From Psoroptes ovis (taxonomy: Eukaryota; Arthropoda; Arachnida; Sarcoptiformes; Psoroptidae), in assembly GCA_002943765.1 (NCBI GenBank), contig PQWQ01000002.1, positions 3,596,001 through 3,660,000 on the forward strand: DNA of 64,000 nt. The letters run 5' to 3'. The notes beneath the pieces were generated by a model, which was not told the origin of the DNA, searched no databases, and saw only the letters and a list, made by a program, of their open reading frames with translations. The position numbers and the translations under genes were made by a program. Position 1 is the first letter of the stretch, and each line of letters starts with the position of its first letter. Of this stretch, positions 1-11,769 are shown in pieces.

Positions 1-494
1 CAAAAAAAAAATCGAAATTTGATGCAAAAATTTTCATATTTTCATTGCTCGCTTTCATTTTGTTTTCATTTTTTTTATTAAAATTCATTTACATGTTTAT
101 TTTAATATCTTTGCATTTGAATATATTCGAGAAATTTCAAAGAAAAAACGCCCCATTTTTCATCTTTTTTTGTGATTTATTTGACTGTTGATTTTTCTCC
201 GTTAGAATCAATTGATTAATTATCATATAATTAGTTGATTTTGGTATGTAGTTTTCATTTTATGAAAATATTCTATGATATTTAACGAAAATATCACGAA
301 TTTTTCGAAAATATCATTGCCACAAAAAATTGACCTTCAATATTTTTATATTTTTCGTTTCATTTTGCAATTATTGATTTTCATTTTACTTTTCAATGTT
401 TTTTTAGGAAATCAATTTCGTTGAAAAACAAAACGAAAACAAAATATTTCGAAATTATAAAATCTATTGAGAACTATTTTTTATGTACAATTGA
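1..494. other. No gene seen (window start)
   Basis: This is AT-rich sequence with poly-T/poly-A runs and no open frame of useful length. It may hold the promoter or 5' UTR of the ORF that starts at 495, but I see no clear TATA box or splice signal. Confidence 0.5.
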
Positions 495-1064
495 ATGAAA
501 TATAGAGGAAAAGTAATAATACCAACATACTGTGAAATAATGAGTTTAACACCACAATTTTGTCGTTCATTAAGAGAATCATTAGCTGATAATGTTGATA
601 ATCAGATGATTGAAAGTATATTATATCATTATCAGTATGATATGAATATGTGTCTTTCAAATACAAATTGTAATATCGAATTTATGTTATTGCTCATTGA
701 AAATTCTATAATAATTTTAAATCGAAATAATCATTCGATGATAATGATTAATGAAGAACGCTTACATAATCGTGCAAAATTAATGCAAAAATTCATTATG
801 CAAGATGATTTATATTTATTAGAATTTTTATGTCATGTTATTGAATTTTTATACAAGAAAAAATTATCATTAAATGAAATCGATAAAGTAATTAATGTTT
901 TAAATTTTGAAGATGTAATACCTCTTTATATACGTAATCATTGGACATATGCACGTAAACCGAATGGCCAACAATCAGATATTGAAGATCGTTTATTTGT
1001 AATTCGTCATTGTTATCGTTTAAAATTTTGGATGTCATATTCAGATAATAATGAATATTCGTGA
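495..1064 (+). CDS. Uncharacterised 189-aa protein
   Basis: A single open frame runs from ATG 495 to TGA 1062-1064. I do not recognise the family. The predicted protein looks alpha-helical, with hydrophobic heptad-like stretches such as EFLCHVIEFLYKK and a C-terminal part rich in aromatic and basic residues (HWTYARKP, HCYRLKFW). It has no signal peptide, no clear membrane span and no low-complexity runs. The absence of Asn/Gln runs and the length of the frame in AT-rich DNA argue for a real gene. It could also be the last exon of a longer gene, because the first in-frame ATG sits only nine bases after a TAA-like context and has no strong start signal. A single-exon hypothetical protein is the safest call. 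Confidence 0.55.
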   Translation: MKYRGKVIIPTYCEIMSLTPQFCRSLRESLADNVDNQMIESILYHYQYDMNMCLSNTNCNIEFMLLLIENSIIILNRNNHSMIMINEERLHNRAKLMQKFIMQDDLYLLEFLCHVIEFLYKKKLSLNEIDKVINVLNFEDVIPLYIRNHWTYARKPNGQQSDIEDRLFVIRHCYRLKFWMSYSDNNEYS

Positions 1065-1545
1065 ATAATCATGAATAAATTATCATAAGCGAATAAAGTG
1101 TAATGATTCGTGAATTGAAATCGTCTTTTTTTTTCCTGGCATGAAAAAGCAGTGAACAATTCTAATTAACTTTTTCTTTGAAAATACTTTCACAAATCAA
1201 TCACAATTTTCTAATCTTTGTATTTTTACTTTCATTTTTGTACAAAAAAAACAAAACAAAACTTTTCCAATTTTTGTTACAAATGATAAAATAATAAAGG
1301 AAAAACTTATCATTCTTTAGACGACCAACTTTGAATATCTCTCCATTTATAATTATCAAAACCTGATTAATCTTTTGGATCTCAAAATTTTTGTTTTCAT
1401 TTTCTTTTTCTTTGAATTTCGTTTCATATTGTTTTGTTTTTTCTGTTTATTCTATACATATATTGTATGTTGATTTTTTATTTGAAAAATTCTTTAAAAT
1501 AAAATTTATTTTGAAAAATTTAACTCATTTTCGATTCAATTCTAT
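1065..1545. other. Intergenic, convergent 3' ends
   Basis: This is about 480 bases between the orphan ORF (+) and the end of the APMAP-like gene (-). It is AT-rich, with AATAAA-like hexamers on both strands, and probably carries both 3' UTRs. I see no further gene. Confidence 0.5.
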
Positions 1546-2844
1546 TCATCTATTGTTCAAAAATGTTAATTTTCTTACATATGGTAACATCCATGATCCA
1601 ATATATAATGTTCGTTGATCAGATTTATTTGTTGGCATTTCACGTATTTCGCTCATCATTTTTAGCCGCTCATCGTTTGTATAAATTGTTTGATATATTT
1701 TACCATTGGAATCGATTTCCATTATCATTCCCCCATTCGACATGAATATTTCGCTGAATGGATGAATTCCTTGTGCTTTTTGCAAATCGTTTGCTAAATT
1801 ATCTAATACTTCATTTGCTAAAATTAGTTCATTTAACATTTTAATTATTGATCCAATTAAATATAATGTACGTAATATTAATGTGCGTAACCATGGTTTT
1901 CGTAAGAAATAATCTAAATCACTTGGTTTTCTCAATGTTCGTGGATTAGACATTGCGATCCAAAATGTTTTGCCATTCGAACTTGTACGAATGTTATCTA
2001 ATTCTGCTGGGAGATTTTCCAGTATTTTTTCCATTAAGCCAGCCTTCGGACCCTTTAGCCAGAATTTTTTAACAGATTTACTAAAATCAGTGAATAATAG
2101 TGCTGACCTATCGGGCACAAGTACTATTCCATTTGGGCATAATAAATTATCCACGAGAATATCTAGCTGATTATTTGACATATCATAACGTAAAATTCGT
2201 CCAGAATGATCAACAGTCATTATTGACATTGAAAATTCTTCAGCGCTAAATTGAGTACTCAAATCAGTGACATACAATATGTGTTGGCCATTTGGTCTCT
2301 CTTCTATTGCAATATCATCCAACAATTTACTCAATTTACCCGTGTATAATTGCGTTTGTTCTAGGCTAAACACTTGACTAACTTTCGGATTTTTGTTATC
2401 GTTTAAAATGCCATCAACTTTATATATTCCATAATTTGCAATAGTGACAAAAAGAACACCTTTCGAATCAAATTGTAATCCTAAAATTAATGGAGTACCG
2501 TGATTTGCTATCGTTTCATCATCAATAATTTTCACCAATGATTTCATTGAATTATCATTTTGATTAATAAGATATAATATTCCATTGAATGAGCCAGTAA
2601 CAAGTTTATCTTTATAAATAGCAATAGATTCAGGAGCTTTGGCAGTATTATCATTATAATTTATATGACTTAATTCATTTATATTTAAATTATCTAATTG
2701 TTCATATTCAGCTAATGATACCGGTAATTTTGCTGGATAAATTCTAGGCCGAATACCTTGAAACAAACAATTAGGTAATAATATTATGATTGCTGATATG
2801 GCACAAAAAAATAATAATATTTTAATGATTGCATTCAAAATCAT
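1546..2844 (-). CDS. APMAP / strictosidine-synthase-like beta-propeller membrane protein
   Basis: The 432-aa protein has an N-terminal hydrophobic signal anchor (about residues 7-29) followed by a six-bladed beta-propeller of the strictosidine-synthase-like family. This is the group that contains adipocyte plasma membrane-associated protein and insect hemomucin. Supporting motifs are PESIAIY near 71, GLQFDSKGVLFV near 122, ILYVTDLS near 190, GRILRYD near 205 and LLCPNGIVL near 224, which is the conserved D/N-G blade signature. The length matches animal APMAPs of about 415 aa. Family members are type II membrane proteins. Arylesterase-like activity is reported for some animal members, and no strictosidine synthase activity is expected in animals. 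The gene is a single exon on the minus strand. Its start at 2844 is the only ATG that keeps the signal anchor. Confidence 0.85.
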   Translation of the reverse strand: MILNAIIKILLFFCAISAIIILLPNCLFQGIRPRIYPAKLPVSLAEYEQLDNLNINELSHINYNDNTAKAPESIAIYKDKLVTGSFNGILYLINQNDNSMKSLVKIIDDETIANHGTPLILGLQFDSKGVLFVTIANYGIYKVDGILNDNKNPKVSQVFSLEQTQLYTGKLSKLLDDIAIEERPNGQHILYVTDLSTQFSAEEFSMSIMTVDHSGRILRYDMSNNQLDILVDNLLCPNGIVLVPDRSALLFTDFSKSVKKFWLKGPKAGLMEKILENLPAELDNIRTSSNGKTFWIAMSNPRTLRKPSDLDYFLRKPWLRTLILRTLYLIGSIIKMLNELILANEVLDNLANDLQKAQGIHPFSEIFMSNGGMIMEIDSNGKIYQTIYTNDERLKMMSEIREMPTNKSDQRTLYIGSWMLPYVRKLTFLNNR

Positions 2845-3989
2845 TTCTTATTTATTTTTAAAAACAAAACAATTTACAAATAATTTACAAAATACAAACA
2901 AAATGGAAATATGGTGAAAAATGAACAAAATTTCACCAAATTTTCAATAACAACATTCATTTCTCTTATCCATTTTTCATATGATTATTTCCTTTCTTTA
3001 TTTCACAGAAAAAAAATTGATTATTGTCAAAATACAACTATTTTTTTATCTTAATCAATCAATCAAATGATTAATTAATCATGATCGTTTATGTTTAATT
3101 TCTTCGAAACGTATACATATGAATGAATTAAAATACTTAAATGTAGCAATATGAATTTAATGCCTTGCATTAATGGCCAAGTATCATTTATTTTTTCGCA
3201 AAGAAAATTTAATCATTTCTTTTTTAAATAACTAAATATCGAAACAAATAAACTTGAACACTTGCACACACACACGCACTTTTATCGTCACACTTATCGT
3301 GACCTTAATGTCCATCACCATCATATTCAAGCAATTTTGAAGCAATAAAATCATCTCAAACCAAAATTATACTTCGATACTTTGGATGTCAGCAAGAAAA
3401 ACATCGAAAAATTATCAACAATGATAAGAAGAAATAAACTAATCAACTTGAAGATAAATAAATTCAATAAATTAATATGTTGAATAAAAGTTGATTGTCA
3501 ATGACGATAATCATATGTATTCTCTGAATTAGCGTACAAATTTCCAATTTGTGTCAACTTTTTGTTTCTTAATTGACGCAAAATTTCATAGAGAATTGTT
3601 TACTCAATGCACTCACTCATACACACACGATAATAATTTAAAAAATTGTTTAATAATCTGTCAAAATATTTTCATTTTTTTGTCATCCCAGAAATTCTTT
3701 ATTGACATCTGTCATTTCGTTCATGCATTGCGGAATTCGATTGTGGTTTCTATAGACCAAAAGAAAAAACTTTCGATGGTTATTTATGGCTTTTATACCC
3801 GGAAAATAAGGGAAAAAAATTTGAAATTTACCTTGAATATGCCAAAAAATAAAATCACTACAATTTTCAATGGAAGAGGATTGACCTAATTTTTCCAAAA
3901 GTAAATAAATATTAAAATTTTTGACGGTGAAAGCCATTTGAATACAATGGAAAAATCACGGGAAAACTATTTAAAAATGTTTTTTTGGA
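2845..3989. other. Intergenic, divergent promoters
   Basis: This 1.1 kb lies between the divergent APMAP-like gene (-) and the first MAM-like gene (+). It is AT-rich, with a short CA run near 3265. Short frames at 3551-3937 on both strands overlap each other and look random. A TATCGATT sequence near 3997 resembles a DRE core, but it lies at the start of the next gene. I see no gene here. Confidence 0.5.
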
Positions 3990-4067
3990 ATGATCGGTAT
4001 CGATTATTATAATTTTGTTTTTGTGAAAATCAACCAGAATTGTTGGTTTTTTAATGATTGCCAAAAT

Positions 4068-4706
4068 ATGATTCAAATTTTGACTTTTTCATTCATAATA
4101 ATTTTATTGGTAATTATTTTATCATCAAAAATCGATGCAAATTATAATGATAATAATTCTACAATTATTATAAGTGACAATCAAAATTGGATATGTACAT
4201 TCCAACAAGATAATTGTGGAATAATTAATCAAAAATTATTAATGAATTTTTCATTAATCACAAACGGTACCTTATGTAATGAACATGGCATCTATCTTTT
4301 GATTATCGAGCCAGGAAAAAAACGAGGTGCCCGACTAATAAGTCCTTATTTCCAATTAAACAATTCATTTATATCAACATCGGCAAATTATTATCGAAAA
4401 AATTATTATAGTCAACGTTATCAACAACAACAAGAACAAAAGTATTATTATTATTTAAAATTACGATATTTAATTTTAGGTTATGATGTGGTTGATAAAA
4501 TTTTAATTTGGCAACAAGATTTATCTAATCGTATTATTTGGCATGGTCGACCGATCGCAAATGGTTATTGGAATATGATACAAATACGTTTGCGATTACA
4601 TACGAATTTGGCAAGCAGATTTTTCTTCGAAATACAAACATTGAATTCGATTGGTTTTTTTGCTTTATCACAAATCAGTATTGAAAATTATTTGTCAAGA
4701 AAATAA
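4068..4706 (+). CDS. Secreted protein with diverged MAM-like domain (copy 1)
   Basis: The reading frame opens at ATG 3990. The in-frame ATG at 4068 is preferred because it places a hydrophobic signal peptide (MIQILTFSFIIILLVIILSS) at the N terminus, giving 212 aa. The body has the layout of a MAM domain, an extracellular adhesion module. It begins with WICTFQQDNCG, followed by the GARLISPYF strand, then the KLRYLILGYDV strand (the 'CLxFxY' position of MAM), an IWQQDL segment, and GYWNMIQIRL near the end (the MAM 'G.W' region). Cysteines are partly lost: the usual Cys of the CLxFxY strand is Leu here. A Gln-rich loop (QQQQEQK) is inserted before that strand. The same landmarks occur in the convergent gene at 4805-6411, so the two look like paralogues. 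I infer an extracellular role; the partner is unknown. Confidence 0.6.
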   Translation: MIQILTFSFIIILLVIILSSKIDANYNDNNSTIIISDNQNWICTFQQDNCGIINQKLLMNFSLITNGTLCNEHGIYLLIIEPGKKRGARLISPYFQLNNSFISTSANYYRKNYYSQRYQQQQEQKYYYYLKLRYLILGYDVVDKILIWQQDLSNRIIWHGRPIANGYWNMIQIRLRLHTNLASRFFFEIQTLNSIGFFALSQISIENYLSRK

Positions 4707-4804
4707 TGGAATATTTATTTTGATTTCAATCAAAAAAAATTTCGAAATTATTAAATAAATTCAATTTACACATTTCTTCATTTTAGAATTGATAATGACA
4801 TTAT

Positions 4805-6411
4805 TCAAGGTTCAACAGGTATTTGATCTCGTTTCGTCGGTCGATTTACATTTACATTAGTAGCGCCACCATTTGGATATGCAGATGGAAAACAGTTATT
4901 AGATTGATCATTATTACATGATCGATTATATGAAAGATTCATTTTTGATAATGCAAAACTACTACGTCGTGTTGATAATCGTTTTACATAGATTTCGATG
5001 AAGAAACGTGGATCACTTTGTCTAAGATTAAGCGTCAGTTCAACATTATGTTCAATTAAACGTTCTGATTGTTGACGTCCGATTCTTGAAACAATCATTG
5101 AAGGATCATCATCACTGATTGCCGATGAAAATGAGCTCGAATAAATACAATTATCATCAATATCTTGCTGATGGATCATTATTTTATCCAATTCATTACC
5201 AGTGGTGATGTAATTAAGCGTCAGGCAACCTTTGATTATGGATAAATAATAATAATAACTATTCAAATAAAAATTACGAACAAACCTATTGAAGCAAAAT
5301 TGTGGGGTATATATGGTGTGATAAGACGAGCACCAATTTTATTGGCAGGAAACTTTGTCGTGTTCAGTATCAGATACCATTCAGGCTTTTTTGTTGATTG
5401 ATATGGAAAAAAATTGTGGCTTAAATGTTGAAACATTGGACCGATTTGTGGATCATTCATCATTGAACAATTATTATATGATGATATCAGACAGCTCCAA
5501 TCTTGTTTATTGTTTGAATTAGTTGCATTTTGTTGTGATTGCTGCTGATATGAATAATACTTTGGCTGTGAATAACTTGTATTAATGATTGGTTGTTTTT
5601 GTTGCCTATAATAATTTTGACGATTATTTTGTTGTTGCAATCTTGGGTAATATGGTCTATTAATGATAGCTGGATAATAATTTGGCTGAACTGGATTTGA
5701 TGATTGATTCGATACATAATTATTTCCTTGCGTTCGATTAATATTCTGATTATAATTATTATTTTTATTGATATCAGTATCTTTAGCATATGGTGGATTT
5801 GGTTGGTTATTATCATTTGCTTTGATTTTATCGTCATTTTCTTTGTCATCGTCATCATTAACATCGGCATTATTTTCGGGTACAGATGTTTGATTAGCGA
5901 CATTCAATGATGATGATGATGAAACAATATTTGGTTGATCCGATTGTATACCATTATTTGAATCGATCCAATCAGTTGTCTTTTTAAGATCGTTCAAATT
6001 TAATTTAAATGATTTCGATAATGGTTTCAAATGATTTTTATCAATAATATTGTGATTATCATCTTGATTTTTTTGATTATCATTCACTTTATTCAATAAC
6101 CACGTAAAATTTTTATTTTTTATGGTCGATATATTTGAATCATTCAAAACGTTGGATTTGAAATTGTATAAATATTCTTGTAATGCTTCTGGATCTATAC
6201 GTGAAGGCCGAATCGATCGACGTTTATCACCCAAAAACATATGACTATCATCGGACATATAATCATTATAATCATTTCCGTAAATATCATCATTATCTTC
6301 ATCATCTTCTTCATCATCGATAGATGATGAATAAATTGTATTGGGATATTGGCAAAATACTGATTTACAAAAAAATAAAATTGTCAATATAATTATGTTT
6401 TGGCAATTCAT
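4805..6411 (-). CDS. Secreted Asn/Asp-rich protein with C-terminal MAM-like domain (copy 2)
   Basis: The gene has two exons, 6411-5286 and 5229-4805. They are joined across a 56-nt GT-AG intron in phase 1 and code for 516 aa. A signal peptide (MNCQNIIILTILFFCKSVFC) is followed by a long disordered region rich in Asn, Asp, Gln and Tyr (about residues 22-300). The C-terminal module starts with WSCLISSYNNC and contains GARLITPYI, then GCLTLNYITTG rebuilt exactly across the splice junction, then DKIMIHQQDI. These align with the landmarks of the 4068-4706 protein and with MAM domains in general. Unlike copy 1, it keeps the Cys of the CLTLNY strand. It lacks a transmembrane segment and ends in a Pro-rich tail. 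An extracellular or matrix role is inferred. Confidence 0.65.
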
Positions 6412-6598
6412 TTTGAATTAATTAAAATAAAACTCCAATGAATAATAATTAATCGAAGTTTCGGGGAAATCCCAATCAAACGAATAGAAGAAAAAAATTG
6501 ATCAAATGTTTCAATTGAATGATGTTTTTACAGCAAACGCAAATAATCAAATGAAATAAAATTAAAGTTTAAATGAATAAATTTTGAAATGAATGATG

Positions 6599-6632
<34 letters not shown>

Positions 6633-8573
6633 CATAGAAACAAGTTTATTATCGATCAATAATACTAATAATGGTAAGCGATCTGATGATTGGACATTGA
6701 ATTTTTTTTGTTAATTGTGTGTAAAAATATTTTCATTCAATCACGAGGTGTTCACAGAATTTCAATCATTAAATTAAATGAACAATGGCTGTATCAATCA
6801 ATTGATTTGATAATTTATGACAAAAGACATAAATAATCAATGGAGATGCAATGTTTTTTTCATCATTATCTGTACATTATTATAATGAATTTTGCATTTA
6901 TTAATTGCTTTTTTATTTTGAAATGGTTGCCGTTGTCCTGACAAGCGTAATGTTTTGTTGTTGATTTGAATCCGTATTTCGTTGGCTTTTTTTAGGTTAA
7001 CCGGTTGAATCACTGTTGAATTCGATTGAAATGCATTTGCCATCAGTTCAACATTTTATTATGACTATTTTATCATAATCATTGAGTCACAAAATGAACT
7101 ACCATCATCTTTCAGGAATGAAATTACCCAGAATAAACGAATGAATCAGTCGAAATATGTATAAATTAACTTTTATTTCATCTTTCGATGTTTGAATTTT
7201 GTTTTAATATCCAGGAAAAACAAACATTTTTATTTCATTTATTGACATTTAGATTAATTTTTATCAAAGAATTTGTGGCCGTATGTGTGCGTTTGTATGT
7301 GTTGCATACATGTTGCAATGCATGCAATACAAACACATGTTTTCACATAATGGCAAGCAAGAACATTGAACTAGCTTCCAATTATCATTGATAATAGCAA
7401 TGATACATGACCATTGAAGCCGGTTGTTGTTTCGTCAATATATTCAAAGTTACGAAGTCAAGGAAACAAAGATAATTATAATTATCAATATTATTAATAG
7501 TAAACAAACAATGTTTCAAAGACAAAACAAATGTTATTTTGTGAATTTTATTCATAATTTATCCAAATTCAAATCAAACAAATAAATAATCAAAGATGAT
7601 TTTTATATTTATTTTAGTTTTATTTAATGGCTTATTTTTATTTGATACAAAAATTATCGTGATTATCATGAAAAAAAAACAAAACAAATCAACTTGTTCA
7701 AATACGGATATGAATATGGAGATTATTTCCAATATGAAATTTTGTCCAATTCAGGTCGATTAAAAAAAATGAATTTATTTTGAATCGGTAATTTTTAGAT
7801 CGGCTTTGATTATCGCAAAATTTAATTATGGAAGATTTTAATTAATCGAATCGAAGAATTTTATCAGGTTTTTCAGTTATCTAATCAGTTATTCCTTGTT
7901 TGAAATGTAACTTGTTTGTTTGTTATTTTTATGAAATTATCAATGCTGCTGTTGCTGCTGATAACCTCAAAGAATCGATGGATGACGAATGTTATGATCG
8001 ATCCATTTATTAAAAAAAGATACTGTTAGCCATACGATAATAATACCGGTTAAAAAATATGTAGTTGTCAAAGATAAAATTAAAAAAACAGTCGATAATA
8101 ACTAAACTCTTAGAGTTGTAGAAATTCATATTCATGTTCTTGTTGTCTTGGTGATATTTTTGTCGAAAAAAATGAATTAAAAAAAATATACACAAATAAA
8201 AATGAAAAGACTTGTCAAAAACTTCTGCACAGTTTCCCGAGATAATATTAGTGCTTTTGGCGGAGTGAATGAGAATTTTAATCGAAAACGAAAAAAATCA
8301 ATTAATAAGAATTCAATTCTTTTGTATTTTCATTTTATTCACAAAAAAACAAATAAACCGAAATTATTCATTGATTTTTCTAATGATCATTTATTGGACA
8401 TTGAAAGTTTTTGTTTTGAAAACGAATCAGTTTCAATTGTAAGTGATTAAGATCATCTATAGATTTAGAGTTTGATTTGACTTTAGATTGGTTTTTTTTT
8501 GCAAAAAAATTAATTTATTTTCATTATCATTAATTATAATTGTAAGTTATAATTGTCAATAATAAAATTTAAG
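6412..8573. other. Intergenic, no gene supported
   Basis: About 2.2 kb lies between the minus-strand MAM-like gene and the plus-strand two-TM gene. It contains a 28-nt poly-A run (6605-6632) and several short frames (6837-7043 -, 7188-7391 +, 8010-8195 -, 8202-8450 +). None of these shows a recognisable domain, a good start context or splice partners. The region probably holds two divergent promoters. Confidence 0.5.
6605..6632. repeat. Poly-A tract (28 nt)
   Basis: This is an uninterrupted run of 28 A. It could be replication slippage or the relic of a retro-inserted transcript. I see no gene copy immediately upstream and no target-site duplication, so slippage is more likely. Confidence 0.9.
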
Positions 8574-10270
8574 ATGGCAGTCACAGGAAATAATCGATTA
8601 ATAATCGATGATGTTGTTAGTAATACTGTTTGGGATGAACCATTGGTACCTATACCGGAAAAAATATCAAAATTTGATTTTAATGATATTGATAATAATA
8701 TGATTGAAAATATTGATTTATCAAAAAATGATTTAATAATCGGTAAAATGGATGCCCATTCAAGTGATGATAACATTTTAAATAATAATTATAATGAAAA
8801 TAGCCAACATGATCATGGTGATAATAATGATTTTGATAATAACAACAATAATTATAAAAAGACAAATGATTACACTGATGTTGATTTTTTAGATGTTCAG
8901 CACCATAATCGCTTAGATGATTTTAGAAAAAATAAAAATAATAATAATAATTTTAATGATTTAAATTTATCAATTAATTCTGGGCCTATGTCAGAAGGTT
9001 TATTGAGAATATCGAATCCAAATTCAATTCAAGATGCAACGAAAACCATTTGTTATTTTATGTCATTTTTATTGATAATCGGATTCGTATTTATAGCTAC
9101 AGGTATTTAACAAAATTTCATCTTGATTTTGATTTTCTAATTTTATCTTTCGGTATAGGAGTGATCACATTGATTGATTATGAACATGAATATATAATTC
9201 CATCCATCATTCTAATTATATTCGGTATCACAAGTCTTTGTTCATCGATTTCATATTTTATTATCTATTTTTTGAATAATTGTAAAACAAAAATGAATGA
9301 AATTGATCAAAATAAATATAAAACCACAACAAATCAATTGCATACACCATCAACATCGACAACAACTGTGAATTTGAATTTATCAAATGATACTGATTTT
9401 GCATTTGCTTCAACTTCAAGAGAATTCAATCAAAATAATAATCGATTAATTAAATCTCAAACAGATGAATCAATTAAAAATAATGATTGCAATGCAACCA
9501 CAGCATTTTCATCATCAGCAAATGCAGATAAATTTTCATTTTTAAATGTTGATGATCTTGAACAGCAGATTACACCCACAACTAAAATGAATCACATCTC
9601 CAAAGGTAATTTAGTGTTTCAACAACTTGAATGTATTTGAAGATTGAAACGAATTTTTCTATTTTATACAATTTTGAAAGATAAAATCAAAACTAATGAA
9701 AACCAACGAAAATCGAATCGAGCAAAAGATCCAAGCGATGCGAATTTGCGTCGTATCAATAGTTTCAATATTGCAAGCAATATTAATACAAAAAATGAGA
9801 ATCGAAAGCATTCGAAGAACATTTTGGACACATTCCGTAATCCAAATCATTTTCTATCATTGACTAATAATCATTATCTCAACCATAATAATCATGATGG
9901 TTGTCATTATCCACAACAAAAATCCGATTCACAATCAGAATTATTAACAAATGAACAAGAAAATGAAAACACATTATTCGATATTGATCATATTGATAAT
10001 TTAAATGTGAATAAGCATCATCAAAGACGTTTATCATTGTTAGAAACTGATTTTATTAACCCAAATTTATCACCAAACATATCGAATGTGATTGATGATT
10101 TTGATAATTCTAAAATTGTTGTAATAAATTCTGGTCGTAAAAATGTTTCAAATGGATTCATACGAGCAAACAATGGTGAACAACAGCAACAACAAATGCA
10201 TATCGACAATGGAAAACCATTCGTTATTGTACGATTCAATAAAAATTCATCAGCTAAATTGATCGCATAA
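8574..10270 (+). CDS. Two-pass membrane protein with long Asn-rich tails, family unknown
   Basis: There are three exons: 8574-9102, 9159-9605 and 9681-10270. The introns are 56 and 75 nt with GT-AG ends, both in phase 1, and the model codes for 521 aa. The start at 8574 (AAGATGG) is chosen over the in-frame ATG at 8553 for its better context. The N-terminal ~155 residues are acidic and Asn-rich. Two closely spaced hydrophobic segments follow: about residues 158-177 (FLLIIGFVFIATG) and about 188-214 (IIPSIILIIFGI...). They are separated by a short loop containing DYEHEY that is rebuilt at the first splice. The remaining ~300 residues are hydrophilic, with Ser, Asn, His and Lys. The double-span hairpin is reminiscent of TMEM134/TMEM230-like proteins, but I cannot assign a family. 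Both tails would face the same side of the membrane. Confidence 0.6.
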
Positions 10271-11125
10271 TAAGCGAAATGAAAGAAAAAATCGGCTTGA
10301 AATTCGCCATGATCATAAATACATAGTGCGAACAGTGTATTTATTTTTTTATCGATTCTTAATGGCCAAAAGTTTTTTTCCTTTATTGCTGTTCCGTAAT
10401 TCATCTAAGACTCTTAAAAATTCTCATAAAAATTTCGTCATAATTCAATTCCACTATATTGTACCATATTGACATTATTCAAAAAATTACCGAAAAACAA
10501 TCATACAATGATAATGATGATCTACATTAGTGATTGTCAAGACGACAATTGTGTACTTTATTATTTATTATTATTTTGAAACTGTTTTTATTTTCGTTAT
10601 TTGTTCTTCAATACAATTGTTTCATGACAGAATATAAAAAAATGAAATTAATGTGAATACATAAGCATATATGATTTTATTTTCAAATGCCATTATGTTC
10701 AATATTATATGATTTTATTTGTTTATTTATTTGTTACCATTAATGAATACCATTTTTTGTTGTTATCATAATCATTATTTGTATTAATATAATTTTTATT
10801 TCAAAATTCAATTCTGATCATTTTTCATCGACTTAATTATCATCTTTTATTTTCATCAATAATAATTATATTTAATATTGTTTTTTCTATGTGTAAATGT
10901 ACATTTTCATCCAATAAAAGTACGATAACAATAATTTGTCTCCGAATAGCAAAAAAAATTAATTGTTTTTCAATGAAATGATGACGAAAATTTTGTTACC
11001 ATAAATGAATGTTTTGATTGGACGACGTGATTCGTAATGATTTAAACCAAAGAGCTAGCAAACAGTATTTAAATTTGAATAGAAATTTGTGATCATTCAT
11101 TTTTATTTAAGAATCATAAAAGATA
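10271..11125. other. Intergenic, no gene seen
   Basis: These 855 AT-rich bases lie between two plus-strand genes. AATAAA-type hexamers near 10914 probably belong to the 3' UTR of the upstream gene. I see no open frame with domain support. Confidence 0.5.
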
Positions 11126-11769
11126 ATGATGTGTAGAATATTTTATAAATATTTTCTAATAACCAGTACAAGTTTTATGGCTACCGGTGGCCTCTATTTT
11201 ATCAGTCTAACACGATGGCTGTGGCCATCACCAATTTATGATTATGGCGATTATGATTGGCGTAAAGTGCCCGAATCTATTGGTGCTATTTGTAATCGGC
11301 CAATTTTTTTCCTCTTTGTCAAGTTCATTCATTTGTTTTTTTTATTCAAATAGGTTTTCTATTATTTTCGATTGGTTTATTGTTGGTATTACGTGCACAT
11401 GAATATGAATTATTCATATTTGCTTTAATATTATTAATACCGATGATTGTAATTTCAATAATGTTAATTATACATTTATTTGAAAAAAATGCCTATATTG
11501 ATTTAAGTGATTTTTTTCTATTAGTCGTCGTCGTATTATTGGTTTCGATTATAATAAATTTATTTCTTTACATTCAAAGTTTGAAAAATTATCATAATGA
11601 AATTGCGAATAAAAATAGTAAAAATGATAATGATGACAATAAAATTAACGATAATAATAATAATAATGAGCTGAAAAAATTTCAAAATTCTCGAACAGCA
11701 TCAACGATCAACAAGCAAAAATCAATCTATGCGCCAACACAAAACAATACCGATACATTTGAATTGTGA
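11126..11769 (+). CDS. Four-pass membrane protein, family unknown
   Basis: There are two exons, 11126-11291 and 11354-11769, with a 62-nt GT-AG intron in phase 1 that joins GAIC to FLLFSIGLLL. The predicted protein has 193 aa. It has four hydrophobic segments: residues ~8-30, ~56-70 (FLLFSIGLLLVL), ~77-100 (FIFALILLIPMIVISIMLII) and ~110-133 (DFFLLVVVVLLVSII). A short extracellular-type loop between the first two contains YDYGDYDW. The C-terminal ~60 residues are hydrophilic and Asn-rich. The topology is tetraspan-like (claudin/MARVEL-like size), but I see no claudin W-GLW-C-C signature, so no family is assigned. An alternative donor a few bases upstream (GGTGCT) would shorten exon 1 slightly. 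The gene is convergent with the PRA1 gene. Confidence 0.55.

Noticed and set aside
5487..5910. Overlapping frames on both strands inside the Asn/Asp-rich exon of the second MAM-like gene
   Set aside because: They are alternative readings of low-complexity AAT/GAT codons in a supported exon.
6605..6632. 28-nt poly-A run as a retrogene tail
   Set aside because: No coding sequence or target-site duplication is visible next to it. Simple slippage explains it.
6837..7043. 68-aa minus-strand frame
   Set aside because: Short, no signal peptide or domain, and isolated in a 2-kb non-coding region. A small real protein cannot be ruled out, but nothing supports it.
8202..8450. 82-aa plus-strand frame
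   Set aside because: No recognised domain, mixed Lys/Asn composition typical of random AT-rich frames, and no splice partner.
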